Source: Bacteroidales bacterium
GTDB taxonomy: Bacteria > Bacteroidota > Bacteroidia > Bacteroidales > 4484-276
Assembly: GCA_014860585.1 (NCBI GenBank)
Contig: JACZJL010000002.1
Span: forward strand, 1 to 51,165
Direction: 5' to 3'
Length of the DNA stretch: 51,165 nucleotides
Positions 8,000 through 16,646 of this stretch are shown here, piece by piece. Made by a program: the position numbers and the translations under genes. Within the stretch, counting starts at the first letter, position 1. Every line of letters begins with the position of its first letter. Under the pieces are notes generated by a model, which did not search any database, was not told the DNA's origin, and worked only from the letters and a program-made list of their open reading frames with translations.

Positions 8000-8440
8000 T
8001 CATTTATCAGTATTGCTGCAATCGTTGCAAAGGCCAAAAATCACAAAATTGGATTCGAGTTTTATAAATCCTTCCGGAAGGGCAACCGGCAGAATGGGTG
8101 AGTTGTGAAGGCATTTCACTACGCTGCAATTCATGCATTTAAAATGGATGTGCTCCCCGGCACTTTCTTCGGATTGCACACTGCGATCAGGTAAAACGTA
8201 CTTTGACTCATGATTGTCAACAAAAATCTGATGCGCAATCCCCTTTTCGACAAATGTTTTCAAGTTTCTGTATAGCGTTACACGATCGCAACTCGTCTCC
8301 ATGCGCTCGTTTATTTCGAGGGCAGATAAGGCAACCTCGGTGTTCATCAACACCTGCAGCAGATCCTCCCTGATTTTTGTCTGGCTCAGGTTATACTCTT
8401 TAAGTAAAACGGAAGGTTCGGTAACTGTTTTTTGCAACAT
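8000..8440 (-). CDS. zur: Fur-family metal-responsive repressor, probably Zur
   Basis: The 146-residue protein has the Fur winged-helix region (S-Q-T-K-I-R-E-D-L-L-Q-V-L, A-L-S-A-L-E-I-N-E-R, D-R-V-T-L-Y-R-N-L-K-T-F) and the dimerisation domain with G-E-H-I-H-F-K-C-M-N-C and C-N-D-C, the two CxxC pairs of the structural zinc site. It heads the operon that encodes the ABC metal transporter, the best argument for Zur rather than Fur, Mur or PerR. I chose the MLQKTV start: an upstream in-frame ATG would add 14 hydrophobic, atypical residues and lie before the -7 box. The chosen ATG lies in the centre of a perfect palindrome, consistent with autoregulation. Confidence 0.9.
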   Translation of the reverse strand: MLQKTVTEPSVLLKEYNLSQTKIREDLLQVLMNTEVALSALEINERMETSCDRVTLYRNLKTFVEKGIAHQIFVDNHESKYVLPDRSVQSEESAGEHIHFKCMNCSVVKCLHNSPILPVALPEGFIKLESNFVIFGLCNDCSNTDK

Positions 8441-8449
8441 GGTTGCAAA
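8431..8449. promoter_or_regulatory. Perfect palindrome over the zur start codon, candidate operator
   Basis: The 19-base sequence TTTGCAACATGGTTGCAAA has two perfect 8-base arms separated by three bases. It covers the regulator's start codon and the end of its -7 promoter box. Fur-family repressors bind such palindromes, and binding here would block transcription of the whole zinc operon. That it is the Zur site is inference. Confidence 0.65.
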
Positions 8450-8453
8450 AATA
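8446..8453 (-). promoter_or_regulatory. -7 box (TATTTTTG) of the zinc operon
   Basis: On the minus strand TATTTTTG fits TAnnTTTG and ends five bases before the ATG. If used, the transcript would begin at or within a few bases of the start codon, making the message leaderless or nearly so. A good -33 TTTG is not seen at normal spacing. Confidence 0.45.
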
Positions 8454-8648
8454 CATATTATTTTGAATCGTAAAAGAAACAATTTGTGGGCTTAGGGAAA
8501 TTCAATGGATTTTTAATGAATACATTACCGAGAGAATACTCCTGGCCGGATTTTACATTTTGATGCTTAATTATTTAATACCCATTGAGAATGAAGTAAT
8601 ATTCTAGGGCATCGCAATGTTATGTATCCAGCAATTCAGGTAAATACT

Positions 8649-8656
8649 TAAATTTG
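8649..8656 (+). promoter_or_regulatory. -7 box (TAAATTTG) upstream of vapB
   Basis: TAAATTTG matches TAnnTTTG and lies 19 bases before the vapB ATG. No clear -33 element is visible, so this is a moderate candidate for the toxin-antitoxin promoter. Confidence 0.4.
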
Positions 8657-8675
8657 CCAGTCAAAATGTCCTAAA

Positions 8676-8915
8676 ATGAATATAGAAGCAGTTGAAATCA
8701 AAATTGATAAAGGAATCCAAGCCATCAGAATTCCAAAAGCGATGAGTATTAATGATAACAAGGTTTATCTCAAAAAAATGGGGAATATGTTATTCATTAT
8801 TCCTTACCACAATCCCTGGCAAAATCTGATCGAAAGTACGGATGCTTTCACTGCGGATTTTATGGACCAAAGAAATCAACCAGACCAACAAACCAGAGAT
8901 TTCTTTGAATTATGA
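8676..8915 (+). CDS. vapB: VapB-type antitoxin
   Basis: A 79-residue protein with the AbrB/SpoVT-like N-terminal fold of VapB antitoxins: G-I-Q-A-I-R-I-P-K-A, then V-Y-L-K-K-M-G-N-M-L-F-I-I-P and a P-W near residue 47. The acidic C-terminal tail, ending D-F-F-E-L, would wrap the toxin. Its TGA overlaps the toxin ATG as ATGA, the normal vapBC coupling. Since the toxin gene is interrupted, the antitoxin may now be an orphan. Confidence 0.85.
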   Translation: MNIEAVEIKIDKGIQAIRIPKAMSINDNKVYLKKMGNMLFIIPYHNPWQNLIESTDAFTADFMDQRNQPDQQTRDFFEL

Positions 8916-9316
8916 TTTACCTGCTCGATACAAATATCTGTATTTACATCATTAAGAAAAAGCCAGCTGAGGTATTTGAAAAATTCAAAAATCTGAGCCC
9001 CGGTGATGTTGGGATATCAACGATTTCACTTGCCGAACTTCAGTATGGCGCTTAGAAGAGTTCAAATCCGGCAGCAAACAAGGAAGCCTTAATAAAATTT
9101 CTTACACCGATTGAAATTGTTGATTTTGATTACGAAGCAACCATTACATATGGTGAAATACGTGCAGATTTAGAAAAAAAAGGTACTCCTATTGGACCGA
9201 TGGATTTACTCATTGCTGCTCATGCATTAAGATTGGGAGTTATTATGGTAACCAACAATATCAAAGAATTCAGGAGAATTGAAACGCTACAATTAGAAAA
9301 TTGGGTTAATGGCTGA
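8912..9316 (+). pseudogene. vapC: VapC PIN-domain toxin interrupted by one amber codon
   Basis: Read from the ATG overlapping vapB, the frame gives a nearly full-length PIN-domain ribonuclease of 134 codons: M-I-Y-L-L-D-T-N-I-C with the first catalytic Asp, S-T-I-S-L-A-E-L-Q-Y-G with the Glu, P-M-D-L-L-I-A-A-H-A-L with the third acid, and V-T-N-N-I-K-E-F near the end. A single in-frame TAG at 9053-9055 (codon 48) breaks it, at a place where relatives usually have Glu (GAG to TAG needs one change). The rest of the frame is intact to TGA at 9314. The product is probably inactive unless the TAG is read through or is a sequencing error. Confidence 0.85.
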
Positions 9317-9467
9317 TGATGAGATTTACTTAATTCAACTGAATTTAAGCTACTTACCCGAGATTTAGAGAACAATTAGTAGAATACCATCAAACCCAAT
9401 GTTTAGTGTAATTCAGAAATTGGACAATCTCAAAAATCTAATTTTTGTTATTTGGTTATCCATCTTA

Positions 9468-12359
9468 TCAGTTGTTTCTATGGCATAATTTACTGAAGTC
9501 GCAATACTTGCAGATGTTCAGGTCATTTGTTTGGGAGAATGGAATTTCCTGGTTGAAAATTTCGTTGAGGATTTCGATCAACATCAGCTCAAATTGTACC
9601 AATTGGTTTTCGCCAATTAATTCCCCCGACTCCCCACGATGATCGGATTTGATATAAAAATTCATAAGTCCTTCACTGAGTTTCCTCATGCTAATCACTC
9701 CGCTCGTGTAATTGGGGGCGAGTTCAGGATGTTCTTGCTGGAATAGCCAGGCATACATCAGCACCTGAAAGGCTTTACCCTTAGCAGCCGAATCAACGAA
9801 GGCTTCCCATGAACTGAATGTCAGTTCTTTGCTCTCAACCAATCCGGTTTTGTAATCAACGATCCTGATGATGTCACCAGCCCTGTCCACCCGGTCAATA
9901 AAGCCTTTTAGTTTAACCTGAATGTTTTTGTCATCGGGCAAAGTAATAGAGGCTTCGAATCTTTTTTCAAGATTAAGAAGGGTAATGCTCTTATTTGTTT
10001 GTGCGAACTTTTTAAGGAATTCCTTTTCTTTTGCAAGAAATGACCTGACAAAATTGATGATTACTTCGCTTTTCAACTTGTTCCAACCAAAACTGATGTC
10101 ACCACCGGAATATTTATCTGCAAAAGCAATTGCAATGGCCTGATCGGCTTTTTTTTGCATTTCGGAAATGTGGTCAGGTGTGAGGATTTGACTAACGTAT
10201 GGCTGGTAGAGAATTTCCAGCGCTTTATGCACAATATTGCCGAGCGTGGCAGTTTCAAGGGTTTCTTCCACTTCGTCGGCTTCGGTAATTTTTGCAATCT
10301 CTTTGAGGTAAAACTGAAGAGAGCAATTAACGTAAAGATTGATGGCTGATGGTGAAAACCCTGTGCCGGCCTTTTCGATCAGCTTTTGGTAAATAGCATC
10401 GTCTTTAGGAATCGTTATTTCCTGAGGGGCAGAGAGGTTGGGGACGGGCAGGTTTAGGATAATTTCCTGAATTTTGTGTTGTGCCTGATACTTTGGTAAC
10501 TCTTGTTGGAGTTGATAAATGAACCGGCTGGGTTCGCCGCCTCCAAGTTCGTCAGGCTCGGTGTTATAGACAAGATGAACCTCTTTGGCCTTTTGCAGTA
10601 AACGGTAGAAGTGATAAGCAAATACGGCATTTTTCTCCTTGAAAACAGGCAGTCCAAAATCCCGCTGGATGTCGAGTGGGATAAATGAGTTCCCGAAGGA
10701 TGTGGAAGGCAAAATGCCCTCATTGACCGAAAGCAGGATCACTTTATCGAAATCAAGGGAGCGCGTCTCAAGCAGTCCCATGATCTGAAGGCCTTGCAAC
10801 GGTTCTCCCTCAAAAGGAATCCTGGTTGTTTGAACAATGTAATCAAAAATCTTACGAAGGGTTTTTACCTGGTTAATGGATTGGTATTGAGTGATTAATC
10901 CACTGATTCGGGTAATTATTTTTGAGAAATGAAAAAGATACTCGATTTCAATAAGGCTGTTTCCGTCATTACCCGGGGGGCTTTCCATAATAAAATAGGT
11001 GCGGAACTCATTGATTAAAAAAGCAAACGTGTTTAGTATCTCTTTCGGTGAAGGGGAAATATTACTAAATATTTTTGAGTAAACCGCCCCGGGTTGTTCA
11101 GGCATGTTTTTTATCAATGCCTCAATTTGATTAGTTTGGTAGAAAACCCTGTTTGCCTGCCGGATAGTCGCAACAAGGGTTGTGTTTTCTGTCGTACGGT
11201 TAAGATAAGGATGTTGCAATAACTTCAACATGTCAACATAGTAGAATCCTTTGGGCTGGTTTTGGTCAACCGAAAGAAAGCGGACTGTATTTTCATAAAG
11301 CCGGAAAAGCTGGTTAAAAAACTGGCAGGCTGAGGTGAATTTTACCGGAAAGCCCATTGTGACATTAAATTGTGGTGTCTGATCGTGAAGTGAGCTGAGG
11401 ACATGAAAAAGCAGGTTTTCATCGGCAAGAACCAACGCTGTATTGGTTAAAGTTTCCTGAACATTTTCTGTTTTCGATACATCGGCCCATTGTTGAATCA
11501 CATCTGCTGCATACCTTGCTTGTCCGAGATTTTTTGGCACACCGCAAATCGTAATGTCCTTTTTCACCTCCCTGAAACCTTCATCAATCCATTTAAAATG
11601 CTCTTTCCCGGTTGAAGCCAGTTCTTTTCTTAAAAAGTGGCCGGCTTCCTGGTTCTTGTCCGAAAGGTAATAATCGTCGGTATCCCACAGTATTTCAGCT
11701 ATTCCTGAATTTACCAGGGTGGACGTAATCTTTTGCTCGGACACAGTGAGTGCATTAAACCCGGCGAAATAGATCTTTTTCCAGGTCAATGTCAGGGAGA
11801 TGTCATCGATTGTTTCAGCTACCTTTCGAAATATATGCCCTTTTTCAGCCTCCTTTTTGATTTCCGCTTGTTTACTCAATGCATGATAGTAGTCATACAA
11901 CGACCGGTAAAAGCGCAGATAATTTTTCATCATCTCTGTAAGCTGGGGATTTCCGGGGTTCCACTTTTCTATTGCTTTGGCTTCAGTGAGGTAATTGAAC
12001 AACGCTTTGGCATCCACCAGGTTCATGTCAATCTCACTGATGTCTTTCAGTAGTAACTGTCCCCATTGCAGAAACTCGTCGAATGGTTGTTGATTCTCAC
12101 CTTCGATGGTTTTGTGTATTTCATAAAAATCGAAAAGCAAACCAACAGGGTCAGCAAGCCGGTAGCCCGAAACGTGCACACAAAAGTCCTCAATAGAGAA
12201 GATATCCGGCGACCAGGTAGTTTTACCCGTGATTTCAGGTAGCAGTTTTTTTAAAAACAGACCTGCCCGGCGGTTGGGCAGCACGATACACACATCGGCC
12301 AGGTTGCCGGGATGTCGTGAACAAATATGATAGGAAACTTTTGATAAAAAACTTTGCAT
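9468..12359 (-). CDS. AddB-like PD-(D/E)XK nuclease with inactive helicase region
   Basis: A 963-residue protein matching the Bacteroidota AddB-like subunit of double-strand break repair. The N-terminal half is a degenerate UvrD-like region (V-L-P-N-R-R-A-G near residue 28). The C-terminal half is a RecB-family nuclease: G-N-I-V-H-K-A-L-E, then I-V-D-Y-K-T-G with Asp835 and Lys837. Cys679 (Y-V-N-C-S-L-Q-F-Y) with Cys950, Cys953 and Cys959 forms the four-cysteine iron-sulphur staple typical of AddB. The helicase-nuclease partner AddA is not next door. The gene stands alone on the minus strand between a broken vapBC and an AraC regulator. Confidence 0.85.
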   Translation of the reverse strand: MQSFLSKVSYHICSRHPGNLADVCIVLPNRRAGLFLKKLLPEITGKTTWSPDIFSIEDFCVHVSGYRLADPVGLLFDFYEIHKTIEGENQQPFDEFLQWGQLLLKDISEIDMNLVDAKALFNYLTEAKAIEKWNPGNPQLTEMMKNYLRFYRSLYDYYHALSKQAEIKKEAEKGHIFRKVAETIDDISLTLTWKKIYFAGFNALTVSEQKITSTLVNSGIAEILWDTDDYYLSDKNQEAGHFLRKELASTGKEHFKWIDEGFREVKKDITICGVPKNLGQARYAADVIQQWADVSKTENVQETLTNTALVLADENLLFHVLSSLHDQTPQFNVTMGFPVKFTSACQFFNQLFRLYENTVRFLSVDQNQPKGFYYVDMLKLLQHPYLNRTTENTTLVATIRQANRVFYQTNQIEALIKNMPEQPGAVYSKIFSNISPSPKEILNTFAFLINEFRTYFIMESPPGNDGNSLIEIEYLFHFSKIITRISGLITQYQSINQVKTLRKIFDYIVQTTRIPFEGEPLQGLQIMGLLETRSLDFDKVILLSVNEGILPSTSFGNSFIPLDIQRDFGLPVFKEKNAVFAYHFYRLLQKAKEVHLVYNTEPDELGGGEPSRFIYQLQQELPKYQAQHKIQEIILNLPVPNLSAPQEITIPKDDAIYQKLIEKAGTGFSPSAINLYVNCSLQFYLKEIAKITEADEVEETLETATLGNIVHKALEILYQPYVSQILTPDHISEMQKKADQAIAIAFADKYSGGDISFGWNKLKSEVIINFVRSFLAKEKEFLKKFAQTNKSITLLNLEKRFEASITLPDDKNIQVKLKGFIDRVDRAGDIIRIVDYKTGLVESKELTFSSWEAFVDSAAKGKAFQVLMYAWLFQQEHPELAPNYTSGVISMRKLSEGLMNFYIKSDHRGESGELIGENQLVQFELMLIEILNEIFNQEIPFSQTNDLNICKYCDFSKLCHRNN

Positions 12360-12510
12360 ATCAGAGGGGAGTTAATGAAAGGTCAAAAGTATGTTTTTTG
12401 GCTTTAAGGAGCCAAATTTATCGTTCTGAATCCATGTGTAATACCTTCAAGCGTTTACCGTGTTCCAGGAAGACAATTCTAATGAATAAACACAAAAAAC
12501 CATCTGATAA

Positions 12511-13641
12511 TCAGCATGCTGGTCTTTCCTCATGTTGATCTGAGATGAACTGTTTAGGCGTCATACCCGTATGTTTTTTAAAAGCCTGATAAAATGGTGA
12601 TTTTGAATTAAACCCTGCTTTTAATGCAATAGCGTCAATGGTCATCTTGTTCACTTCATCTGAAACGAGGATATGTTTTGCCTCCTCAATCCTGTAAAAG
12701 TTAATATGATCGTTAAAATTGAGTAGTGTCTTTTCATTGATCACCTGTGAAAGTTCTTTTGGAGCTACATTGATGGCTCTTGATGCATCCTGCAACGACA
12801 ATTTACTATTCAACCAGGGCTTGGATTGATCCTGAAGAAAAGTCATAAATCGATCAAGAATTTCGTTTTTATTATCCTCTTTGAGAAGAGAACGGCTGTA
12901 TTTTTCCACAGGCCTTTTTTGGGAAGACAGGTAACCATATAATAAATCGGGGAAAAACAGCAAGGCAATGGTTGAAGTATAAAGGAACAGTGTCACCATG
13001 GTAATTGCATACCGGTAGGGGTCTTCAAACAGGTGTAAACCTGTAATATGGTCTGTTAAAAACCCCAAACCAAGCATCAGCTGTCCTGAAAGAAATATCG
13101 AGAACCAGAGGACTAATGATTTTTGGCCGTCATCAGCTACTTTTTGCCTGAACTTCAAAAAATATAAAACTTGTAAAGCAAAATACGCAATCACGCTGAT
13201 TGTTTTGAACAGATAATGTAGCGGGATGATCACCGAACCTCCTTCAACAAGTTCATAATAAAACTCTACCTTCTCTTCCGGACTGCTTAAGTAGAAAGGC
13301 AAAAATTCGATGATATTCAATAAAAAAGGCAACAGGTGAAGCAAATGAATCCAGCGAAATCTGAAATTGGCATGCAATGAAGAGTAGGTATAAAAGAAAC
13401 AAGCCGGAGGAAAAAGATAGTGAATGGGACTTTCGATACGGATTAGGTGGGGTATTGAGCCCGTTTTGCCTGAATACATCAATGCGCCGAGTATTACTGT
13501 TACAGAAGCCACAAGTATAGAAAGTGCCAGGCTGATCCTGATTTCCTTTTTCCCTTGCATTTTCGTAAAAATGATCATACTTACAATTATTCCCAGAAGG
13601 CTGCCAAAATAACTGAACAGTTCAGAAAAAGTGAAACTCAT
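12511..13641 (-). CDS. Membrane-bound AraC-family transcriptional regulator
   Basis: The 376-residue protein has about seven hydrophobic segments in residues 1-230 and a cytosolic AraC-type double helix-turn-helix at about 260-370 (F-Y-R-I-E-E-A-K-H-I-L, then A-L-K-A-G-F-N-S-K-S-P-F-Y-Q-A-F-K-K-H-T-G-M-T-P-K-Q-F). This 7TM-AraC layout is frequent in Bacteroidota and places the sensor in the membrane. It is divergent from the sulfatase gene 279 bases away and may control it; that link is inference from position. Confidence 0.88.
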   Translation of the reverse strand: MSFTFSELFSYFGSLLGIIVSMIIFTKMQGKKEIRISLALSILVASVTVILGALMYSGKTGSIPHLIRIESPIHYLFPPACFFYTYSSLHANFRFRWIHLLHLLPFLLNIIEFLPFYLSSPEEKVEFYYELVEGGSVIIPLHYLFKTISVIAYFALQVLYFLKFRQKVADDGQKSLVLWFSIFLSGQLMLGLGFLTDHITGLHLFEDPYRYAITMVTLFLYTSTIALLFFPDLLYGYLSSQKRPVEKYSRSLLKEDNKNEILDRFMTFLQDQSKPWLNSKLSLQDASRAINVAPKELSQVINEKTLLNFNDHINFYRIEEAKHILVSDEVNKMTIDAIALKAGFNSKSPFYQAFKKHTGMTPKQFISDQHEERPAC

Positions 13642-13784
13642 TGGGGATCATTTTTAATCTTGCGAAAATAGAAAATGTCCTGAATAATGATTCGAGACAA
13701 CAAAATCATTTTGAAAGATTAATATATGATGCTGAAATAGTGGTTTTTACGGAAAAAGGAAAAGATTTATTTGAAGTACATTAA
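13641..13784 (+). pseudogene. Possible 3' remnant of a coding sequence
   Basis: An open frame without an obvious start runs through the AraC-sulfatase gap. It ends Y-D-A-E-I-V-V-F-T-E-K-G-K-D-L-F-E-V-H before TAA at 13782. The residue mix (alternating hydrophobic and charged) looks protein-like. It could be the tail of a lost gene, or chance in AT-rich DNA. No family is recognised. Confidence 0.2.
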
Positions 13785-13920
13785 AATTGAATTCAACAAG
13801 GACATCTCTACATTGTTTGTATGAATAATTTTGCTAAAATCTTACATAGATCATTCAAAAGTTGACTTCTCAACAATTTATTCAATTTTTTATTCATTCA
13901 TTCAATCAATTTCAATTATC

Positions 13921-15492
13921 ATGTTTAAAATCAGATTTTTAGCCTTAATCTTATTGTTGCCGATCTTGTTGGCAGCACAGGAGAGCAAAAAGCCAAATAT
14001 CCTCGTTATCTGGGGTGATGATATCGGCACCTGGAACATCAGCCACAACAATCGCGGGATGATGGGTTACCGTACGCCCAACATTGACCGCATTGCCAGT
14101 GAAGGAGTATCGTTCACAGACTATTACGCTCAACAAAGTTGCACTGCGGGTAGGGCTGCATTTCTCAGTGGTTCAGTTCCGGTTCGTTCGGGAATGACCA
14201 AAGTTGGAATGCCCGGAGCTAAAGAGGGGTGGCAGCAAACTGATGTAACTATTGCCACTGTTATGAAAGGGGCAGGTTATGCAACTGGTCAGTTTGGTAA
14301 AAATCACCAAGGTGACCGTGATGAACATTTACCGACAATGCACGGTTTCGATGAATTTTTTGGTAACCTGTATCATTTAAATGCGGAAGAAGAACCAGAA
14401 AATGAAGATTATCCGGCTGATATGATTTTGAAAAGCGGAAAAACCTTTGCAGAAACCTATGCACCGCGTGGTGTTTTAAAAAGTAAAGCCGATGGAAAAG
14501 GTGGACAGACCATCGAAAACACTGGTCCATTAACAAAAAAACGCATGGAGTCAATTGATGATGAGTCTGTTGCTGCGGCGATTGATTTTATCAAACGCAA
14601 AAATGCTGACGGCGAACCATTCTTTTGTTGGTGGAATGGTACCCGTATGCATTTTCGAACACATGTTAAAGATGAACTTCGCGGTATTTCAGGACAAGAC
14701 GAATACGGTGATGGAATGGTTGAACATGATATGCACGTTGGGCAATTGCTCCAGCTCCTTGACGAATTGGGAATTGCTGATAATACAGTTGTACTTTATT
14801 CTACTGATAATGGTCCACATTACAACACATGGCCTGATGCCGGCACAACACCTTTTCATGGAGAAAAGAACTCAAGTTGGGAAGGTGCCTTTCGTGTACC
14901 TGCCTTTATTCGCTGGCCAGGGCATTTCCCTGAAAATGTAACCTTAAACGGGATTGTTGCACACGAAGACTGGTTGCCAACTTTTGCAGCTATTGCAGGC
15001 GATACAGATGTGAAAGAAAGATTACTAAGCGGAACAACAATTAATGGGCGATCCTATAAAAATTACATTGATGGTGAAAATCAATTGTATTATTTAACAG
15101 GAAATGTGAAAGAATCGCCCCGGAAGGGATTTATTTATGTAAACGATGCCGGGGAAATTGCTGCGTTACGGTATGGCGACTGGAAAGCGATGTTCCTTGA
15201 AAACAGAGCAAAACAATTACAAATTTGGCTTGAGCCTTTCGTAGAATTGCGCGCTCCTTATTTGATAAATCTGCGTAGAGATCCATTTGAAAAGGCTATT
15301 GAAGGATCCAACACATATTATGATTGGTATATTGACAGGGCCTATATTTTGATTGCAATGCAGGGATATGCTTTTAATTTCCTTTCTACTTTGATCGATT
15401 ACCCACCAAGCCAAACTGCAGGTGACTGGAGTTTGTCAAAAACACAGAAAAAGATAGAATCGATGACAAGCGGCTCAATCGGAGGGCATTAA
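13921..15492 (+). CDS. Secreted sulfatase (arylsulfatase family)
   Basis: A 523-residue sulfatase hydrolysing sulfate esters in the periplasm or outside the cell. The ATG at 13921 gives a clean signal peptide cleaved near residue 19 (L-L-A-A-Q); the frame is open 30 codons further upstream but that would bury the signal. The metal-binding pair is D33-D34 (W-G-D-D-I-G), and the modified cysteine is Cys74 in Q-S-C-T-A-G-R, which fits C-x-[PA]-x-R for formylglycine formation, followed by G-Q-F-G-K-N-H near residue 120. The C-T-A-G-R form differs from C-S-P-T-R in the second sulfatase here. The substrate cannot be told. The next gene is a HAD-family lipoprotein. Confidence 0.92.
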   Translation: MFKIRFLALILLLPILLAAQESKKPNILVIWGDDIGTWNISHNNRGMMGYRTPNIDRIASEGVSFTDYYAQQSCTAGRAAFLSGSVPVRSGMTKVGMPGAKEGWQQTDVTIATVMKGAGYATGQFGKNHQGDRDEHLPTMHGFDEFFGNLYHLNAEEEPENEDYPADMILKSGKTFAETYAPRGVLKSKADGKGGQTIENTGPLTKKRMESIDDESVAAAIDFIKRKNADGEPFFCWWNGTRMHFRTHVKDELRGISGQDEYGDGMVEHDMHVGQLLQLLDELGIADNTVVLYSTDNGPHYNTWPDAGTTPFHGEKNSSWEGAFRVPAFIRWPGHFPENVTLNGIVAHEDWLPTFAAIAGDTDVKERLLSGTTINGRSYKNYIDGENQLYYLTGNVKESPRKGFIYVNDAGEIAALRYGDWKAMFLENRAKQLQIWLEPFVELRAPYLINLRRDPFEKAIEGSNTYYDWYIDRAYILIAMQGYAFNFLSTLIDYPPSQTAGDWSLSKTQKKIESMTSGSIGGH

Positions 15493-15566
15493 TTTGAAGG
15501 TTAAAAATTATGATTGCTCTGTCATTTGGCAGGACAATCATAATTTTTAAACAAATAAGAACCAAC

Positions 15567-16583
15567 ATGAAAACAATGACATTTTTATTTCTTGTAATTG
15601 CAATTTCCGCTTGTAATTCGCATACAGAACAAGGAACGTCATCTTCAAATTCAAAACCCGACCCGCTTCCCACATGGAACGAAGGGCCGGCAAAACAATC
15701 GGTGATTGATTTTGTGAAAGCCGTCACCAACAAGGCAGGCGCGGATTTTATTCAGCCAGCCGACCGCATTGCTGTGTTTGATAATGATGGAACACTCTGG
15801 TCGGAGCAACCGTATTACTTTCAGTTGCAATTTGCCCTCGACCGCGTGAAAGCAATGGCTATTGAACATCCCGAGTGGAAAACAAATCCTTTGATTCAAG
15901 CGGTACTTGCTGACGATTTAAACACTGTACTTTCGTTTGGTGATAAGGGTTTGGCAGAACTGGTTATGACCACCCATGCCGGAATGACAACTGATGAGTT
16001 TTCGCAAAGTGTAACCGATTGGATTACCACAGCCAAACACCCGAAAACCGGTAAATTATACAAGGAAATGGTTTTTCAGCCGATGATTGAAGTGCTTGAA
16101 TTTATGCAGGCCAATGGTTTTAAAACCTACATCGTTTCAGGAGGGGGTATTGATTTTATGCGCCCGTGGACTGAGGAAGTTTATGGCATTCCGGCTGAAC
16201 AGGTAATTGGCAGTTCGGTAAAAGCAGCTTTTGAGATTCGCAATGGAAAACCGGTTCTGGTCAAACTCCCTGAACTAAACTTCTTTGATGATAAGGAAGG
16301 GAAACCTGTTGCCATTCATCAGCATATTGGTAAAAAGCCGGTAGCAGCTTTCGGAAATTCTGATGGCGACCTGCAAATGCTTCAATGGGCTTCAGCAGGA
16401 GATGGAAAACGGTTGATGGTTTTTATACATCACACCGATGCTGACCGGGAATGGGCATACGACCGCGAATCGCACATCGGCAGGTTTGATAAAGGACTTG
16501 ACGAAGCATTGGTAGAAGGCTGGACAGTAGTGGACATGAAAAAAGACTGGAAAGTTATTTATCCTTTTGAATCGAAGGAATAG
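15567..16583 (+). CDS. HAD-superfamily phosphatase, predicted lipoprotein
   Basis: The 338-residue protein begins with a lipoprotein signal (F-L-F-L-V-I-A-I-S-A-C, Cys15), so it acts outside the cytoplasm. HAD motif I is F-D-N-D-G-T-L-W near residue 70, motif II is in I-V-S-G-G-G, and motif IV is in A-F-G-N-S-D-G-D. These match the phosphoserine-phosphatase-like branch. Exported HAD phosphatases beside sulfatases are common in Bacteroidota and may strip phosphate from the same class of substrate, but this is inferred. I chose the second ATG because it gives the signal peptide. Confidence 0.88.
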   Translation: MKTMTFLFLVIAISACNSHTEQGTSSSNSKPDPLPTWNEGPAKQSVIDFVKAVTNKAGADFIQPADRIAVFDNDGTLWSEQPYYFQLQFALDRVKAMAIEHPEWKTNPLIQAVLADDLNTVLSFGDKGLAELVMTTHAGMTTDEFSQSVTDWITTAKHPKTGKLYKEMVFQPMIEVLEFMQANGFKTYIVSGGGIDFMRPWTEEVYGIPAEQVIGSSVKAAFEIRNGKPVLVKLPELNFFDDKEGKPVAIHQHIGKKPVAAFGNSDGDLQMLQWASAGDGKRLMVFIHHTDADREWAYDRESHIGRFDKGLDEALVEGWTVVDMKKDWKVIYPFESKE

Positions 16584-16646
16584 TTGAGTTCGTTTGTTTT
16601 ATCAGAATTTTAACTTTGCAAATTGTTGTTTAAAAACAATAGTTGA

